Positions 53,939-63,878 are shown, numbered from the stretch's first letter. The stretch: 64,000 nucleotides of DNA from Coralloluteibacterium thermophilum (GCF_042654365.1 NZ_JBHSGG010000017.1:138838-202837); one strand, 5' to 3'. Program-made: numbers and translations. The notes: generated by a model from the letters alone, not told the origin.

Positions 53939-55217
53939 CGGCAGTGGCTCCGGTGAGGGTGGCGGCCTCGTCGAGGCCGTAGAGGCGCTCGGCGGCGCGC
54001 AGGAGGTCGGTGTCGCCGCGCAGCGCGGCGTCGCGCAGGGCCGCGCTCGGCGCGTGCAGCAGGCGGCTGGTGAGGCGGTTGGCGAGCCAGTCCATCACCG
54101 TCTCGGGATCGTGCCCGCGGGCGACGCGCTCGCGCGCCAGCGCCAGCGCCTCGGCGCGCTGGGCCTCGGCCCCGGCGCGCAGCCGCTTGAGCGCGTCGTG
54201 GCGGTCGCGCGCGTGCCACCAGGCCATGTAGTGGCCGACCTGCAGCTCGATGATGGCCTCGGCCTGCTCGGCGGCCTCGCGCCGCGAGCGGCGGTTCTCC
54301 TCGATGACCTGGTCGAGGTCGTCGACCGTGTAGAGGTAGACGTCGTCGAGCTGCGCGGCATCGGCCTCGATGTCGCGCGGCACCGCGAGGTCGAGCAGGA
54401 ACATCGGGCGGTGGCGGCGTTCGCCCAGGGCGCGCGCCACCTGGGCCCGGCTCAGCACCGGCAGGCGGCTGGCGGTGGCCGAGATGACGATGTCGGCCTC
54501 CGCGAGGTGGCGATCCAGGTCGGCCAGCGGCAGGGCGTAGCCGCCGAAGCGCTGCGCCAGCGCCTGCGCGTGTTCGAGCGTGCGGTTGGCGACCAGCAGG
54601 CGCTTGACCTGGGCGTCGGCCAGGTGGCGGGCGGCGAGTTCGATGGTGTCGCCGGCGCCGATGAGCAGCACCGTCGCCTGGTCGAGCCGCGCGAACACCT
54701 GCTGGGCGAGGCGCACGCCGGCGAAGGCCACCGAGACCGGGTGGGCGCCGATGCGGGTGTCGGTCCGCACCCGCTTGGACACCGTGAAGCACTGCTGGAA
54801 CAGGCGGTCGAGCGGCGTCTTGAGCGCGTGCGCGTCGCGCGCCGCGGCCCAGGCCTGCTTGACCTGGCCCAGGATCTGCGGCTCGCCCAGCACCAGCGAG
54901 TCCAGCCCGGTGGCCACCCGGAACAGGTGGCGGACGGCGTCGGCGTCGTGGTGGCGGTAGAGGTAGGGCTCCAGGCGCTGCGCCTCGATGCCGTGGTGCT
55001 CGGCGAGCCAGCGCCCGACGGTGTCGTCGGCGACGTCCGCCACCCGCGCGTAGACCTCGGTGCGGTTGCAGGTCGACAGCAGCGCCGCCTCCTCCACCCC
55101 GGGCATCGTGCGCAGGGCGCGCAGGGCCTGGTCCAGCGCGGCCGCGGGCACCGCCACGCGCTCGCGCAGCGCCACGGGGGCGGTCTGGTGGTTGAGCCCG
55201 AGGGCGAGCAACGGCAT
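53916..55217 (-). CDS. hemA: Glutamyl-tRNA reductase
   Basis: 433 residues from ATG 55217. Catalytic Cys in LLSTCNRTEVYA near residue 50, substrate-binding GEPQILGQVKQAW, NADPH-binding LLIGAGDTIELAARHL, and a C-terminal dimerisation helix. It reduces Glu-tRNA to glutamate-1-semialdehyde, the first step of tetrapyrrole synthesis. It is first in a leftward operon with prfA and divergent from the TPR-lolB-ispE operon. Confidence 0.98.
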   Translation of the reverse strand: MPLLALGLNHQTAPVALRERVAVPAAALDQALRALRTMPGVEEAALLSTCNRTEVYARVADVADDTVGRWLAEHHGIEAQRLEPYLYRHHDADAVRHLFRVATGLDSLVLGEPQILGQVKQAWAAARDAHALKTPLDRLFQQCFTVSKRVRTDTRIGAHPVSVAFAGVRLAQQVFARLDQATVLLIGAGDTIELAARHLADAQVKRLLVANRTLEHAQALAQRFGGYALPLADLDRHLAEADIVISATASRLPVLSRAQVARALGERRHRPMFLLDLAVPRDIEADAAQLDDVYLYTVDDLDQVIEENRRSRREAAEQAEAIIELQVGHYMAWWHARDRHDALKRLRAGAEAQRAEALALARERVARGHDPETVMDWLANRLTSRLLHAPSAALRDAALRGDTDLLRAAERLYGLDEAATLTGATADDAGPAA

Positions 55218-55254
55218 GGAAGCGGCTTGCGTTAAGCTGGCTGGAAACCGCGGA

Positions 55255-55260
55255 ATTGTA
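55255..55260 (-). promoter_or_regulatory. -10 element (TACAAT) of hemA
   Basis: TACAAT on the minus strand, 37 bp before the hemA start, in the 69-bp gap shared with the divergent TPR gene. Confidence 0.5.
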
Positions 55261-55286
55261 CCGCCAGTCGCCGATCGCGCAGTTCC

Positions 55287-56975
55287 ATGACCTATCACAA
55301 ACTGTGTTGCGCGCTGCTCGCCGTCCTGATGGGCGGTGCCGTCGCGCAGGAGGATGCGCCGGCCGCGCAGGACGCCGGGGAGGGCGGTCGGGAGCGCGCG
55401 CTGGCGCCGGAGACGCTCGAGGCGGCCCTGGCGGGCGAGTTCGCCCTGCAGGGCGGGGACGCGGCCGAGGCCGCCCGCCGCTACCTGGCCGCTGCCGAAG
55501 CCATGCCCGACGCCGGCCTCGCCGAGCGCGCCACCCGCATCGCCCTGCTGGCGCAGGACCAGGCCACCGCCCGCGCCGCGCTGCGGCTGTGGCGCCGGCA
55601 GGCGCCGGAGGCGCAGGGCGTGATGGCGGCATCGGCCGCGCTGGCGCTCGCCACCGGCGACGTCGAGGCCGCCCGCACCGACCTCCTGGCCCTGATCGCC
55701 GAGCCCGACGGCTGGCGGCGCGCGCTTTCGACCCTGGCCGGGCACCGCGACCGCGAACAGGTGGGCGACCTGCTCGCCGACATCGTCGAGCGCGAGGTGC
55801 TCCCGGACGACTTCCAGGCCTGGCTCGCCTTCGGCGGGCTCGCCCAGCAGCTCGGCCGCGCGGACCTCGCCGCCCGCGTGGTCGAGGGTGCGGTCGCGCG
55901 CTTCCCGGACGAGCCCCGCGCCTGGCTGCTGCAGGCCGGGCGCCACCGCATGCAGGGCGACGCCGAGGCCGCGCGCGCGGCCATCGAGCGGGCCCTGGCC
56001 GCTGCGCCCGACGATGCCGCCCTGCGCCTCTCCGCGGCCGGCGAGTACGACGCCCTCGGCGATCCGCAGGCGGCCGCCGACACGCTCGCCCGGGGCGAGC
56101 AGGACAACGCCAGCTACGCCGCCCGTGCCAGTCTCCTGGCGCGGGTGCGCGACGAGCCGGGAATGGTCGCGCTCTACCAGGAGGTGCGTGCCGCCGATCC
56201 GGGCAGCGTGGACCCGGAGCGTCGCCTGCTGTTGGGCCAGCTGGCGGAATACCTCGACCTGCCGAACGAGGCCATGAACTGGTACCGCAGTGTCGCCAGC
56301 GGTCCGGAGCGCGCGCAGGCGCGGCTGCGGATGGCCGTGATCCTCGACGGGCAGGAGCAGCTGGAGGCCGCGCGCGACGCGCTCTCGGAGATCCAGGACG
56401 ACGAGGAGGAGGACGGCGAGCTGCGCCGCGCCGCCTACCTGCTGGAGGCCGAGCTGCTGACGCGGCGCGGCATGGGCACCGAGGCCATCGCCCTGTACGG
56501 GCAGGCCCTGGCCGTCTTCGAGGACGACCCGGAGCTGCTGTACGCGCGCGCCCTGGCCTACGAGCGCGCCGACCGGATCGACCTCGCCGAGGCCGACCTC
56601 CGCCGCATCCTGATCGACCAGCCGGACAACCCCGACGTGCTCAACGCGCTGGGCTACACGCTGGCCGACCGCACCGACCGCCACGAGGAGGCGCTGGGCT
56701 ACATCGAGCGCGCCTTCGAGCTGAGGCCGGACCAGCCCGCCATCATCGACAGCATGGGCTGGGTGCTCTACCGGCTCGGCCGCCACATCGAGGCCCTCGC
56801 GCACCTGCGCCGCGCGTTCGACCTGCAGCCGGACGCCGAGATCGCCGCCCACCTGGGCGAGGTGCTCTGGGTGCTGGGGCAGGAGGACGCCGCGCGCGAG
56901 GTCTGGGAGCAGGGCCGCATGCTCGACCCCGACAACCGCGCCCTGCGGCGCACGCTGGAGACCTACCTGCCGTGA
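55287..56975 (+). CDS. TPR-repeat periplasmic protein upstream of lolB
   Basis: 562 residues. N-terminal signal peptide (about 1-20, LLAVLMGGAVAQ) and helical TPR-like repeats throughout, clearest at the C-terminus (NPDVLNALGYTLADRTDRHEEALGYIERAFELRPDQPAIIDSMGW is three helices of a repeat). An acidic patch DDEEEDGE lies near residue 375. Proteins of this kind commonly precede lolB-ispE in gammaproteobacteria; the function is not known. The lolB start overlaps its stop (GTGA). Confidence 0.88.
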   Translation: MTYHKLCCALLAVLMGGAVAQEDAPAAQDAGEGGRERALAPETLEAALAGEFALQGGDAAEAARRYLAAAEAMPDAGLAERATRIALLAQDQATARAALRLWRRQAPEAQGVMAASAALALATGDVEAARTDLLALIAEPDGWRRALSTLAGHRDREQVGDLLADIVEREVLPDDFQAWLAFGGLAQQLGRADLAARVVEGAVARFPDEPRAWLLQAGRHRMQGDAEAARAAIERALAAAPDDAALRLSAAGEYDALGDPQAAADTLARGEQDNASYAARASLLARVRDEPGMVALYQEVRAADPGSVDPERRLLLGQLAEYLDLPNEAMNWYRSVASGPERAQARLRMAVILDGQEQLEAARDALSEIQDDEEEDGELRRAAYLLEAELLTRRGMGTEAIALYGQALAVFEDDPELLYARALAYERADRIDLAEADLRRILIDQPDNPDVLNALGYTLADRTDRHEEALGYIERAFELRPDQPAIIDSMGWVLYRLGRHIEALAHLRRAFDLQPDAEIAAHLGEVLWVLGQEDAAREVWEQGRMLDPDNRALRRTLETYLP

Positions 56976-57580
56976 CCCGATTCCTGCGCTGCGGCGCGGC
57001 CCTGGCGGCCGTGCTGCTCGTCCTCGCCGGCTGCGCCACCGCGCCGCCGGCGCGCCAGCCGGCCGACGCCGCCCTGCTCGCCGCCCAGGCCGCGCGCGAG
57101 CAGGCGCTGGCGGCGCGCCCGGCGTGGTCGTTCTCCGGGCGCATCGCGGTCAGCGCCGAGGGCGACGGCGGAAACGGGCGCATCGAGTGGGTGCAGCGCG
57201 GCGAGGATTTCGAGATCCGGCTGGCGGCGCCCGTGACCCGGCGCAGCTGGACCCTGGTCCGCAACGGCGGGCAGGTGCGCCTGGAGGGGCTCGACGGCGG
57301 CACGCGCCACGGCGCCGACCCGCAGGCCCTGCTGTACGAGGCCACCGGCTGGCTGATCCCCTTCGATGCCCTCCAGGCCTGGGTGCGCGGCGCGCGCGCG
57401 AGCGCGCGGGCCGACATCGAGTTCGCCCCCGAGGGGCGGCCGGCACTGATCCGCGAGCAGGGCTGGACGGTCGACTACCGCGCCTGGGACGCGGCCACGC
57501 CCGCGCGGCCGCTGCGGGTCTTCGCCGAGGATCGCACCGGCGCCCGCGTGCGCCTGGTGATCGACGCCTGGGGCGAGTGA
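56972..57580 (+). CDS. lolB: Outer-membrane lipoprotein receptor LolB
   Basis: 202 residues from GTG 56972. Lipobox LVLAGC (Cys21), then the LolB open-barrel domain: WSFSGRIAVSAEGDGGNGRIEWVQ and ATGWLIPFDALQAWVRG. LolB accepts lipoproteins from LolA and inserts them in the outer membrane. It is coupled by GTGA overlaps to both neighbours. The lolB-ispE-tRNA-Gln-prs order matches xanthomonads and pseudomonads. Confidence 0.93.
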   Translation: MTRFLRCGAALAAVLLVLAGCATAPPARQPADAALLAAQAAREQALAARPAWSFSGRIAVSAEGDGGNGRIEWVQRGEDFEIRLAAPVTRRSWTLVRNGGQVRLEGLDGGTRHGADPQALLYEATGWLIPFDALQAWVRGARASARADIEFAPEGRPALIREQGWTVDYRAWDAATPARPLRVFAEDRTGARVRLVIDAWGE

Positions 57581-58476
57581 ACGCGGTGGGTGCGCGCGCC
57601 GCGGACGGCTGGTCGGCCTGGCCGGCGCCGGCCAAGCTCAACCTGTTCCTGCGCATCGTCGGGCGGCGCGAGGACGGCTACCACCTGCTGCAGACGGTGT
57701 TCCGCATCCTGGAGTGGGGCGACACGGTGCGCCTGCGGCTCCGCGACGACGGCCTGGTCCGGCGCGGCGCGGGCCTGGCCGGCGTCCCGCCCGACCAGGA
57801 TCTCGCCGTGCGCGCCGCGCGCCTGCTGCAGGTGGCGTCCGGGACCGCCCTGGGTGCGGACATCGAGATCGACAAGCGCATTCCCGCCGGTGGCGGCTTC
57901 GGTGGCGGCTCGTCCGACGCGGCCACCGTCCTGGTGGCGCTGGACCGGTTGTGGGGCACCGGGCTGGGCATCGAGCGCCTGGCGGCGCTGGGGCTGCGCC
58001 TGGGCGCGGACGTGCCGGTGTTCGTGCGGGGGCGCAACGCCTGGGCCGAGGGGGTCGGCGAGCGGCTCCTCCCGATCGACCTGCCGCCGGCCTGGTACCT
58101 GCTGGTGGACCCCGGCGTGCAGGTGCCGACGGCGGCGCTGTTCGCGGCGCCCGAATTGACCCGTGATGCACCCGCAACGACAATGCACGACTTCGTGTCC
58201 GGCACCGTACTCGACAATGCGTTCGAGCCGGTGCTGCGTCGCCGCGAACCGGCGGTCGATGCCGTGCTGAACGCGCTTTCGCGCGTCGGCCCGGCCCGGC
58301 TCACCGGCACCGGCGCGGGCTGCTTCGCCGAGTTCGACACGGAGGCCGCCGCGGTGGCGGCGCAGCGCAGCCTTCCGGCCGCGTGGCGCAGCATCGTCAC
58401 CGCGGGGGCGTCGGAGTCACCGCTGCATCGCCGTCTGGCGGCGTGGTCGGGCCTGGAGGCGAGAGGCGAGACGTAA
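57577..58476 (+). CDS. ispE: 4-diphosphocytidyl-2-C-methyl-D-erythritol kinase
   Basis: 299 residues from GTG 57577 (GTGA overlap with lolB). GHMP kinase motifs: PAPAKLNLFLRIVGRREDGYH, ATP-binding IPAGGGFGGGSSDAA and C-terminal RLTGTGAGCFAEF. It phosphorylates CDP-methylerythritol in the MEP isoprenoid pathway. Confidence 0.96.
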   Translation: MNAVGARAADGWSAWPAPAKLNLFLRIVGRREDGYHLLQTVFRILEWGDTVRLRLRDDGLVRRGAGLAGVPPDQDLAVRAARLLQVASGTALGADIEIDKRIPAGGGFGGGSSDAATVLVALDRLWGTGLGIERLAALGLRLGADVPVFVRGRNAWAEGVGERLLPIDLPPAWYLLVDPGVQVPTAALFAAPELTRDAPATTMHDFVSGTVLDNAFEPVLRRREPAVDAVLNALSRVGPARLTGTGAGCFAEFDTEAAAVAAQRSLPAAWRSIVTAGASESPLHRRLAAWSGLEARGET

Positions 58477-58523
58477 GCGGCCGCGGGCGGACGCTTACTT
58501 CTGGCTTCTTGCCGTCTCAACGT

Positions 58524-58598
58524 TGGGGCGTCGCCAAGTGGTAAGGCACCGGGTTTTGATCCCGGCATTCGCAGGTTCGAATCCTGCCGCCCCAGCCA
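58524..58598 (+). tRNA. tRNA-Gln (TTG)
   Basis: 75 nt including encoded CCA. Acceptor TGGGGCG/CGCCCCA, anticodon loop TTTTGAT with TTG, T arm CAGGTTCGAATCCTG. It lies between ispE and prs, a conserved position. Confidence 0.97.
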
Positions 58599-58660
58599 GT
58601 TTCGGTATTCGGGCCGTCGGGGCCCGGGCCCAGGCCTCGCATCCACGGACCCCTACGGCA

Positions 58661-59623
58661 ATGGCGATCGACAACGGCAACCTCCTCGTATTCACCGGCA
58701 CCGCGAACCGCCCGCTGGCGCACGCGGTCTGCCGCGAACTCGGCGTCCGCCCCGGCAAGGCCGTGGTGGGCCGCTTCTCCGACGGAGAGGTGCAGGTCGA
58801 GATCGAGGAGAGCGTGCGCCGGCAGGAGGTCTTCGTGATCCAGCCGACCTGCGCGCCGACCGCCGAGAACTTCATGGAGATGCTGGTGATGATCGACGCG
58901 CTCAAGCGCGCCTCGGTCGCCAGCGTCACCGCAGTGGTGCCGTACTTCGGCTACGCCCGCCAGGATCGCCGCATGCGCTCCTCGCGCGTGGCGATCACCG
59001 CCAAGGTCGCCGCCAAGATGTTCGACGCGGTGGGCACCGACCGCGTGCTGACGGTGGACCTGCACGCCGACCAGATCCAGGGCTTCTTCGACCTGCCGGT
59101 CGACAACGTCTATGCCTCGCCGCTGCTGCTGGCCGACATCTGGCGCGCGCACGGCACCCGCAACGTCATCGTGGTCTCGCCCGACGTCGGCGGCGTGGTG
59201 CGCGCCCGCGCCATCGCCAAGCGCCTGGACGACGCCGACCTCGCCATCATCGACAAGCGCCGCCCGCGCGCCAATGTCGCCACGGTGATGAACATCATCG
59301 GCGACGTGCGCGACAAGACCTGCGTGCTGGTCGACGACATCGTCGACACCGCCGGCACCCTGTGCGCCGCCGCGGCCGCGCTCAAGGAGCACGGCGCGCG
59401 CAAGGTGGTCGCCTACTGCACCCACCCGGTGCTGTCCGGCCCCGCGGTGAAGAACATCGAGGGGTCCCAGCTCGACGAGCTCGTGGTCACCGACACCATT
59501 CCGCTCTCGGAAGCCGCCCGCAGCTGCAGCCGCATCCGCCAGCTCAGCGTCGCCGAACTCCTGGCCGAGACCATCCGCCGCATCGCCTTCGGCGAGTCGG
59601 TGAGTTCGCTGTATCTCGATTGA
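58661..59623 (+). CDS. prs: Ribose-phosphate pyrophosphokinase
   Basis: 320 residues. FTGTANRPLAHAVCRELG, flexible-loop YARQDRR, ribose-5-phosphate binding VLVDDIVDTAGTL (PRPP motif). It makes PRPP from ribose 5-phosphate and ATP for nucleotide, His and Trp synthesis. It follows tRNA-Gln by 62 bp and precedes a long heptad repeat array. Confidence 0.98.
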   Translation: MAIDNGNLLVFTGTANRPLAHAVCRELGVRPGKAVVGRFSDGEVQVEIEESVRRQEVFVIQPTCAPTAENFMEMLVMIDALKRASVASVTAVVPYFGYARQDRRMRSSRVAITAKVAAKMFDAVGTDRVLTVDLHADQIQGFFDLPVDNVYASPLLLADIWRAHGTRNVIVVSPDVGGVVRARAIAKRLDDADLAIIDKRRPRANVATVMNIIGDVRDKTCVLVDDIVDTAGTLCAAAAALKEHGARKVVAYCTHPVLSGPAVKNIEGSQLDELVVTDTIPLSEAARSCSRIRQLSVAELLAETIRRIAFGESVSSLYLD

Positions 59624-59645
59624 TGAAGCGGGCAGGGCGCAGGTG

Positions 59646-59801
59646 GGGCCTGGGGACAGGGCTTGGGGCACAGGGGCCGTGGGTCCGTCGGGCCCGGTGG
59701 TTTCATCTTTCCCTGAGCCCTGAGCCCTGAGCCCTGAGCCCTGAGCCCCGAGCCCCGAGCCCCGAGCCCCGAGCCCCGAGCCCCGAGCCCCGAGCCCCGA
59801 G
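59646..59801. repeat. Opposed heptad arrays; 13 near-identical CCCYGAG units
   Basis: Left part 59646-59680 is a degenerate 7-bp series (GGGCCTG, GGGACAG, GGCTTGG, GGCACAG, GGGCCGT). The right array 59711-59801 has five exact CCCTGAG units followed by eight exact CCCCGAG units. The two homogeneous blocks indicate recent unit-by-unit expansion. It lies between prs and rplY. Confidence 0.87.
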
Positions 59802-59926
59802 CCCCGCGAACCTTTCCCCCACCGCTCCGCCGCGCTAAACTCCCCGGTTTTCTCCGAAATCTGTCCCTCCTGGTCGCGGGAGGGGCGTCCTTGCCGCGTC
59901 GTCGGCGTCCAACCAGTGAGTCATCC

Positions 59927-60550
59927 ATGAGCGAACACACCATTTCGGCCACGGGCCGCGAAGCAGCAGGGAAGGGTGCGAGCCGCCGCCTGCGCCGCGC
60001 GGGCCAGATCCCGGCCATCATCTACGGCGGCCACGCCGAGCCCACGAGCGTCCAGCTCGACCACGAGAAGATCTGGCTCGCCAGCCAGAACGAGTGGTTC
60101 TACTCCTCGATCCTGACGCTCGACGTCGACGGCAAGGCCGAGAAGGTCCTGCTGCGCGACATGCAGCGCCACCCGTTCAAGCAGCTGATCCTGCACCTCG
60201 ACTTCCTGCGGGTCAGCGAGAACGAGGCGATCCGCGTCAACGTGCCGCTGCACTTCCTGAATCAGGACACCTCGCCGGCCGGCAAGACCTCGGGCGTGGT
60301 CATCACCCACAACTGCAACGAGATCGGCATCAGCTGCCTGCCGAAGGACCTGCCGGAGTTCATCGAGCTCGACCTGGCGAACCTCTCGCCCGGCGACATC
60401 GTGCACCTGTCGGACCTGAAGCTCCCGCAGGGCGTCGAGATCCCCGAGCTGAAGCTGGGCAAGGAGCACGACGTGGCGGTGGTCACCGCCGGCTACGTCC
60501 AGGCCGACGCCGAGCCGGCGGCCGAGGGCGAGGGCGAAGGCGAGAAGTGA
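59927..60550 (+). CDS. rplY: 50S ribosomal protein L25/general stress protein Ctc
   Basis: 207 residues: an N-terminal L25 5S rRNA-binding domain (ATGREAAGKGASRRLRRAGQIPAIIYGG) and a C-terminal TL5/Ctc beta domain (FIELDLANLSPGDIVHLSDLKLP), ending in an acidic EGEGEGEK tail. The two-domain form is longer than E. coli L25 and common in xanthomonads. It is followed by pth, the usual partner. Confidence 0.96.
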   Translation: MSEHTISATGREAAGKGASRRLRRAGQIPAIIYGGHAEPTSVQLDHEKIWLASQNEWFYSSILTLDVDGKAEKVLLRDMQRHPFKQLILHLDFLRVSENEAIRVNVPLHFLNQDTSPAGKTSGVVITHNCNEIGISCLPKDLPEFIELDLANLSPGDIVHLSDLKLPQGVEIPELKLGKEHDVAVVTAGYVQADAEPAAEGEGEGEK

Positions 60551-60632
60551 TGCCGCGCGCCCGCCGTCACGTCGCCAGCGACGCGCGGCGGGCGCCGCGC
60601 CGCCCGGACGCCTTCAGGGCGGTGCGGGCGGC

Positions 60633-61214
60633 ATGAGCGGCCTTCGCCTGATCGTGGGCCTGGGCAATCCCGGGCCCGAGTACGCCATGACCCGGCACAA
60701 CGCCGGGTTCTGGTTCGTGGACATCCTGGCGCAGCGCCTCGGCGCGCGCTTCTCCTTCGACGGCAAGCTGCACGGCGAGTCCGCGCGCGTGGACATCGAC
60801 GGCCGTCCGGTCTGGCTGCTGAAGCCGGCCACCTTCATGAACCTGAGCGGCCGCGCGGTGAACGCGGCGCTGCGGTTCTGGAAATTCGAGCCCGAGGCGG
60901 CGCTGCTGGCGCACGACGAACTCGACCTGCCGCCGGGCACTGCGCGGCTCAAGTTCGACGGCGGCCACGGCGGCCAGAACGGCCTGCGCGACACCATGCA
61001 GCACCTCGGCCACGGCCGCTTCCACCGCCTCCGCATCGGCATCGGCCATCCCGGGCAGCGCGACAAGGTCACGCCCTGGGTGCTCGGCCGTCCCGGCAAG
61101 GACGACGAGGCCGCCATCCTGCGCGCCATCGACGACGCCCTGGACGTGCTGCCGCTGCTGGTCGCCGGCAAGGCCGAGGAGGCGATGAAGCGGTTGCATA
61201 CCGCGAAGGGGTGA
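60633..61214 (+). CDS. pth: Peptidyl-tRNA hydrolase
   Basis: 193 residues. LIVGLGNPGPEYAMTRHNAGFW with catalytic His near 22, KPATFMNLSG and AHDELDLPPGTARLK. It recycles peptidyl-tRNAs dropped from ribosomes. The heptad element begins 1 nt after its stop. Confidence 0.97.
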   Translation: MSGLRLIVGLGNPGPEYAMTRHNAGFWFVDILAQRLGARFSFDGKLHGESARVDIDGRPVWLLKPATFMNLSGRAVNAALRFWKFEPEAALLAHDELDLPPGTARLKFDGGHGGQNGLRDTMQHLGHGRFHRLRIGIGHPGQRDKVTPWVLGRPGKDDEAAILRAIDDALDVLPLLVAGKAEEAMKRLHTAKG

Positions 61215-61215
61215 G

Positions 61216-61371
61216 GCGGGAAGAGGGAATCGGGAAGAGGGAAGGGGCAGGCTCGCTCGTCGTGCCGCTTCCGCTCCGTGCCCGCCGCCCCGGCTCCGTA
61301 CTCCCCGGCGTCCCGCGACCTTCGGACCGCGATACCCCTACCATTCCCTCTTCCCGACTCCCTCTTCCCGC
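61216..61371. repeat. Heptad inverted-repeat element between pth and ychF
   Basis: Left arm 61216-61243 and right arm 61344-61371 are 28-bp inverted repeats (four heptads) with 27 matches, starting GCGGGAA and ending TTCCCGC. Units are GGGAAGA, GGGAATC, GGGAAGA, GGGAAGG and TTCCCTC, TTCCCGA, CTCCCTC, TTCCCGC. The interior is 100 bp. It fills almost the whole pth-ychF gap, from 1 nt after the pth stop to 15 nt before the ychF start. Confidence 0.9.
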
Positions 61372-61386
61372 TTCTCCCGGAAAACC

Positions 61387-62478
<1,092 letters not shown>

Positions 62479-62586
62479 CCGCGGTCGCCCGGCCGGCCTC
62501 GTGGCGCCGGCCGGTGGTCGAGCCCGGCCCGGCCGACCGCCGCCGGGCATCCGCCCCCCGACTTCCAGCCCGGGCCCAGGCCCAGG

Positions 62587-62642
62587 CCCCAGGCCCCAAT
62601 CCCCAAGCCCCAAGCCCAGGGCCCCAAGCCCAGGGCCCAGGG
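62587..62642. repeat. Heptad array CCCCAAG/CCCAGGG
   Basis: Eight consecutive 7-bp units: CCCCAGG, CCCCAAT, CCCCAAG, CCCCAAG, CCCAGGG, CCCCAAG, CCCAGGG, CCCAGGG. Shorter CCCAGG units precede it from 62575. No clear opposed G-rich arm was seen. It lies between ychF and gph. Confidence 0.75.
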
Positions 62643-62675
62643 CCCCGCCCGCCCCCTCCCGCAGCACCGCCCCGC

Positions 62676-63368
62676 TCAGTCCCCCGTGGCCACGTCCGCC
62701 GCGCGGCCGTCGATCCACGCCGGCAGGGCCGCGAGGTCGTGGATGAGCGGCGTGCCCAGGGTCTCCGGTGGGCGCCCCTCGTTGTAGCCATGGGTGACGC
62801 AGACCACGTCGCAGCCGGCGGCGCGCGCGGCCTCCGCGTCGTTGACCGAGTCGCCCACCATCAGGGTGCGCGCGGGCGTCGCGCCGAGGGCGCGGCAGGC
62901 GTGCAGCAGCGGCTCGGGGCGCGGCTTGCGCTCCGGCAGGCTGTCGCCGGCGACGATCACCGAGGGATAGTCGGCGATGCCGTGCTGGGCGAGCGCCGTC
63001 TCGGTGAACCGCCGGTACTTGTTCGTCACGATGCCGATGGCGATCCCGCGCCCGGCCAGCGTCGCCAGGCAGTCCCGCGCCCCCTCGAAGAGCACGCCGC
63101 GTTCGCCGATCCGCTCGGAATAGGCGGCGAGGTAGCCCGCGTGGACGCGCTCGGCCAGGGCCGGGTCGCCGCCACGCCCCTGCGCCTCCAGCGCGCGCGC
63201 GACCAGCACCGGCGTGCCCTTGCCGATGAAGCTGATCAGCCGGTCGCTCGGGAGGGCGTCCAGGCCGTTGGCCGTGAGGCTGGCGTTCATCGCGTTCACG
63301 ATGTCGGGCGCGCTGTGCAGGAGGGTGCCGTCGAGATCGAAGAGGACGGCGTCGTACGGTCGGGTCAT
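62676..63368 (-). CDS. gph: Phosphoglycolate phosphatase-like HAD hydrolase
   Basis: 230 residues from ATG 63368. HAD motifs: I FDLDGTLLHS (residues 9-18), II IVTNK, III around KPRPEP, IV MVGDSVNDAEAARAAG. It resembles Gph, which removes 2-phosphoglycolate formed in DNA repair and metabolism, but related HAD phosphatases cannot be excluded. It is convergent with ychF and divergent from the tRNA-tuf operon. Confidence 0.88.
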   Translation of the reverse strand: MTRPYDAVLFDLDGTLLHSAPDIVNAMNASLTANGLDALPSDRLISFIGKGTPVLVARALEAQGRGGDPALAERVHAGYLAAYSERIGERGVLFEGARDCLATLAGRGIAIGIVTNKYRRFTETALAQHGIADYPSVIVAGDSLPERKPRPEPLLHACRALGATPARTLMVGDSVNDAEAARAAGCDVVCVTHGYNEGRPPETLGTPLIHDLAALPAWIDGRAADVATGD

Positions 63369-63511
63369 TGGGGCTGCCGGCAGGTGGAGGACCCGGCGAG
63401 TCTGCAGGCTGCGGCGGCGACGTGGCGTGCAGCCGCCCGGGGCCTCCGCGGCGCCCGGCGCCGCGCTAGACTGTGCCGGCGGGCGCCTTCGCATCTCGGG
63501 TCGACAAAGCG

Positions 63512-63540
63512 TTGACAGCGGGGCGCGGCGCCGCCAGAAT
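63512..63540 (+). promoter_or_regulatory. Strong sigma-70 promoter of the tRNA-tuf operon
   Basis: Consensus TTGACA (63512-63517), 17 bp spacer, CAGAAT (63535-63540). Predicted start is near 63547, 22 nt before tRNA-Tyr. Confidence 0.8.
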
Positions 63541-63568
63541 GAGCGGCTCTTTGCTACTTGCTCCATCC

Positions 63569-63654
63569 GGAGGGATACCCAAGCGGCCAACGGGGGCAGA
63601 CTGTAAATCTGCTGGCTTACGCCTTCGGTGGTTCGAATCCACCTCCCTCCACCA
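63569..63654 (+). tRNA. tRNA-Tyr (GTA)
   Basis: 86 nt including CCA. Acceptor GGAGGGA/TCCCTCC, anticodon loop CTGTAAA with GTA, long variable arm (class II tRNA), T arm TGGTTCGAATCCA. Confidence 0.97.
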
Positions 63655-63666
63655 GTTCCGCGCGGC

Positions 63667-63740
<74 letters not shown>

Positions 63741-63771
63741 CATTGAACGATCCTCGTCGCAGCACAGTTTC

Positions 63772-63847
63772 GCTCACGTAGCTCAGTCGGTAGAGCACCT
63801 CCTTGGTAAGGAGGAGGTCGCTGGTTCGATTCCAGTCGTGAGCACCA
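63772..63847 (+). tRNA. tRNA-Thr (GGT)
   Basis: 76 nt including CCA. Acceptor GCTCACG/CGTGAGC, anticodon loop TTGGTAA with GGT, T arm TGGTTCGATTCCA. It is the third tRNA of the operon, directly before tuf. Confidence 0.97.
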
Positions 63848-63854
63848 TCCGATC

Positions 63855-63878
63855 GCCGCCCTGCGCAAGCAGGGCGGC
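63855..63878 (+). terminator. Hairpin between tRNA-Thr and tuf
   Basis: A perfect 10-bp stem (63855-63864 with 63869-63878) and GCAA loop, followed by GTTTG. The T run is weak, so it may reduce readthrough into tuf or act as an RNA processing signal rather than a full terminator. Confidence 0.55.
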
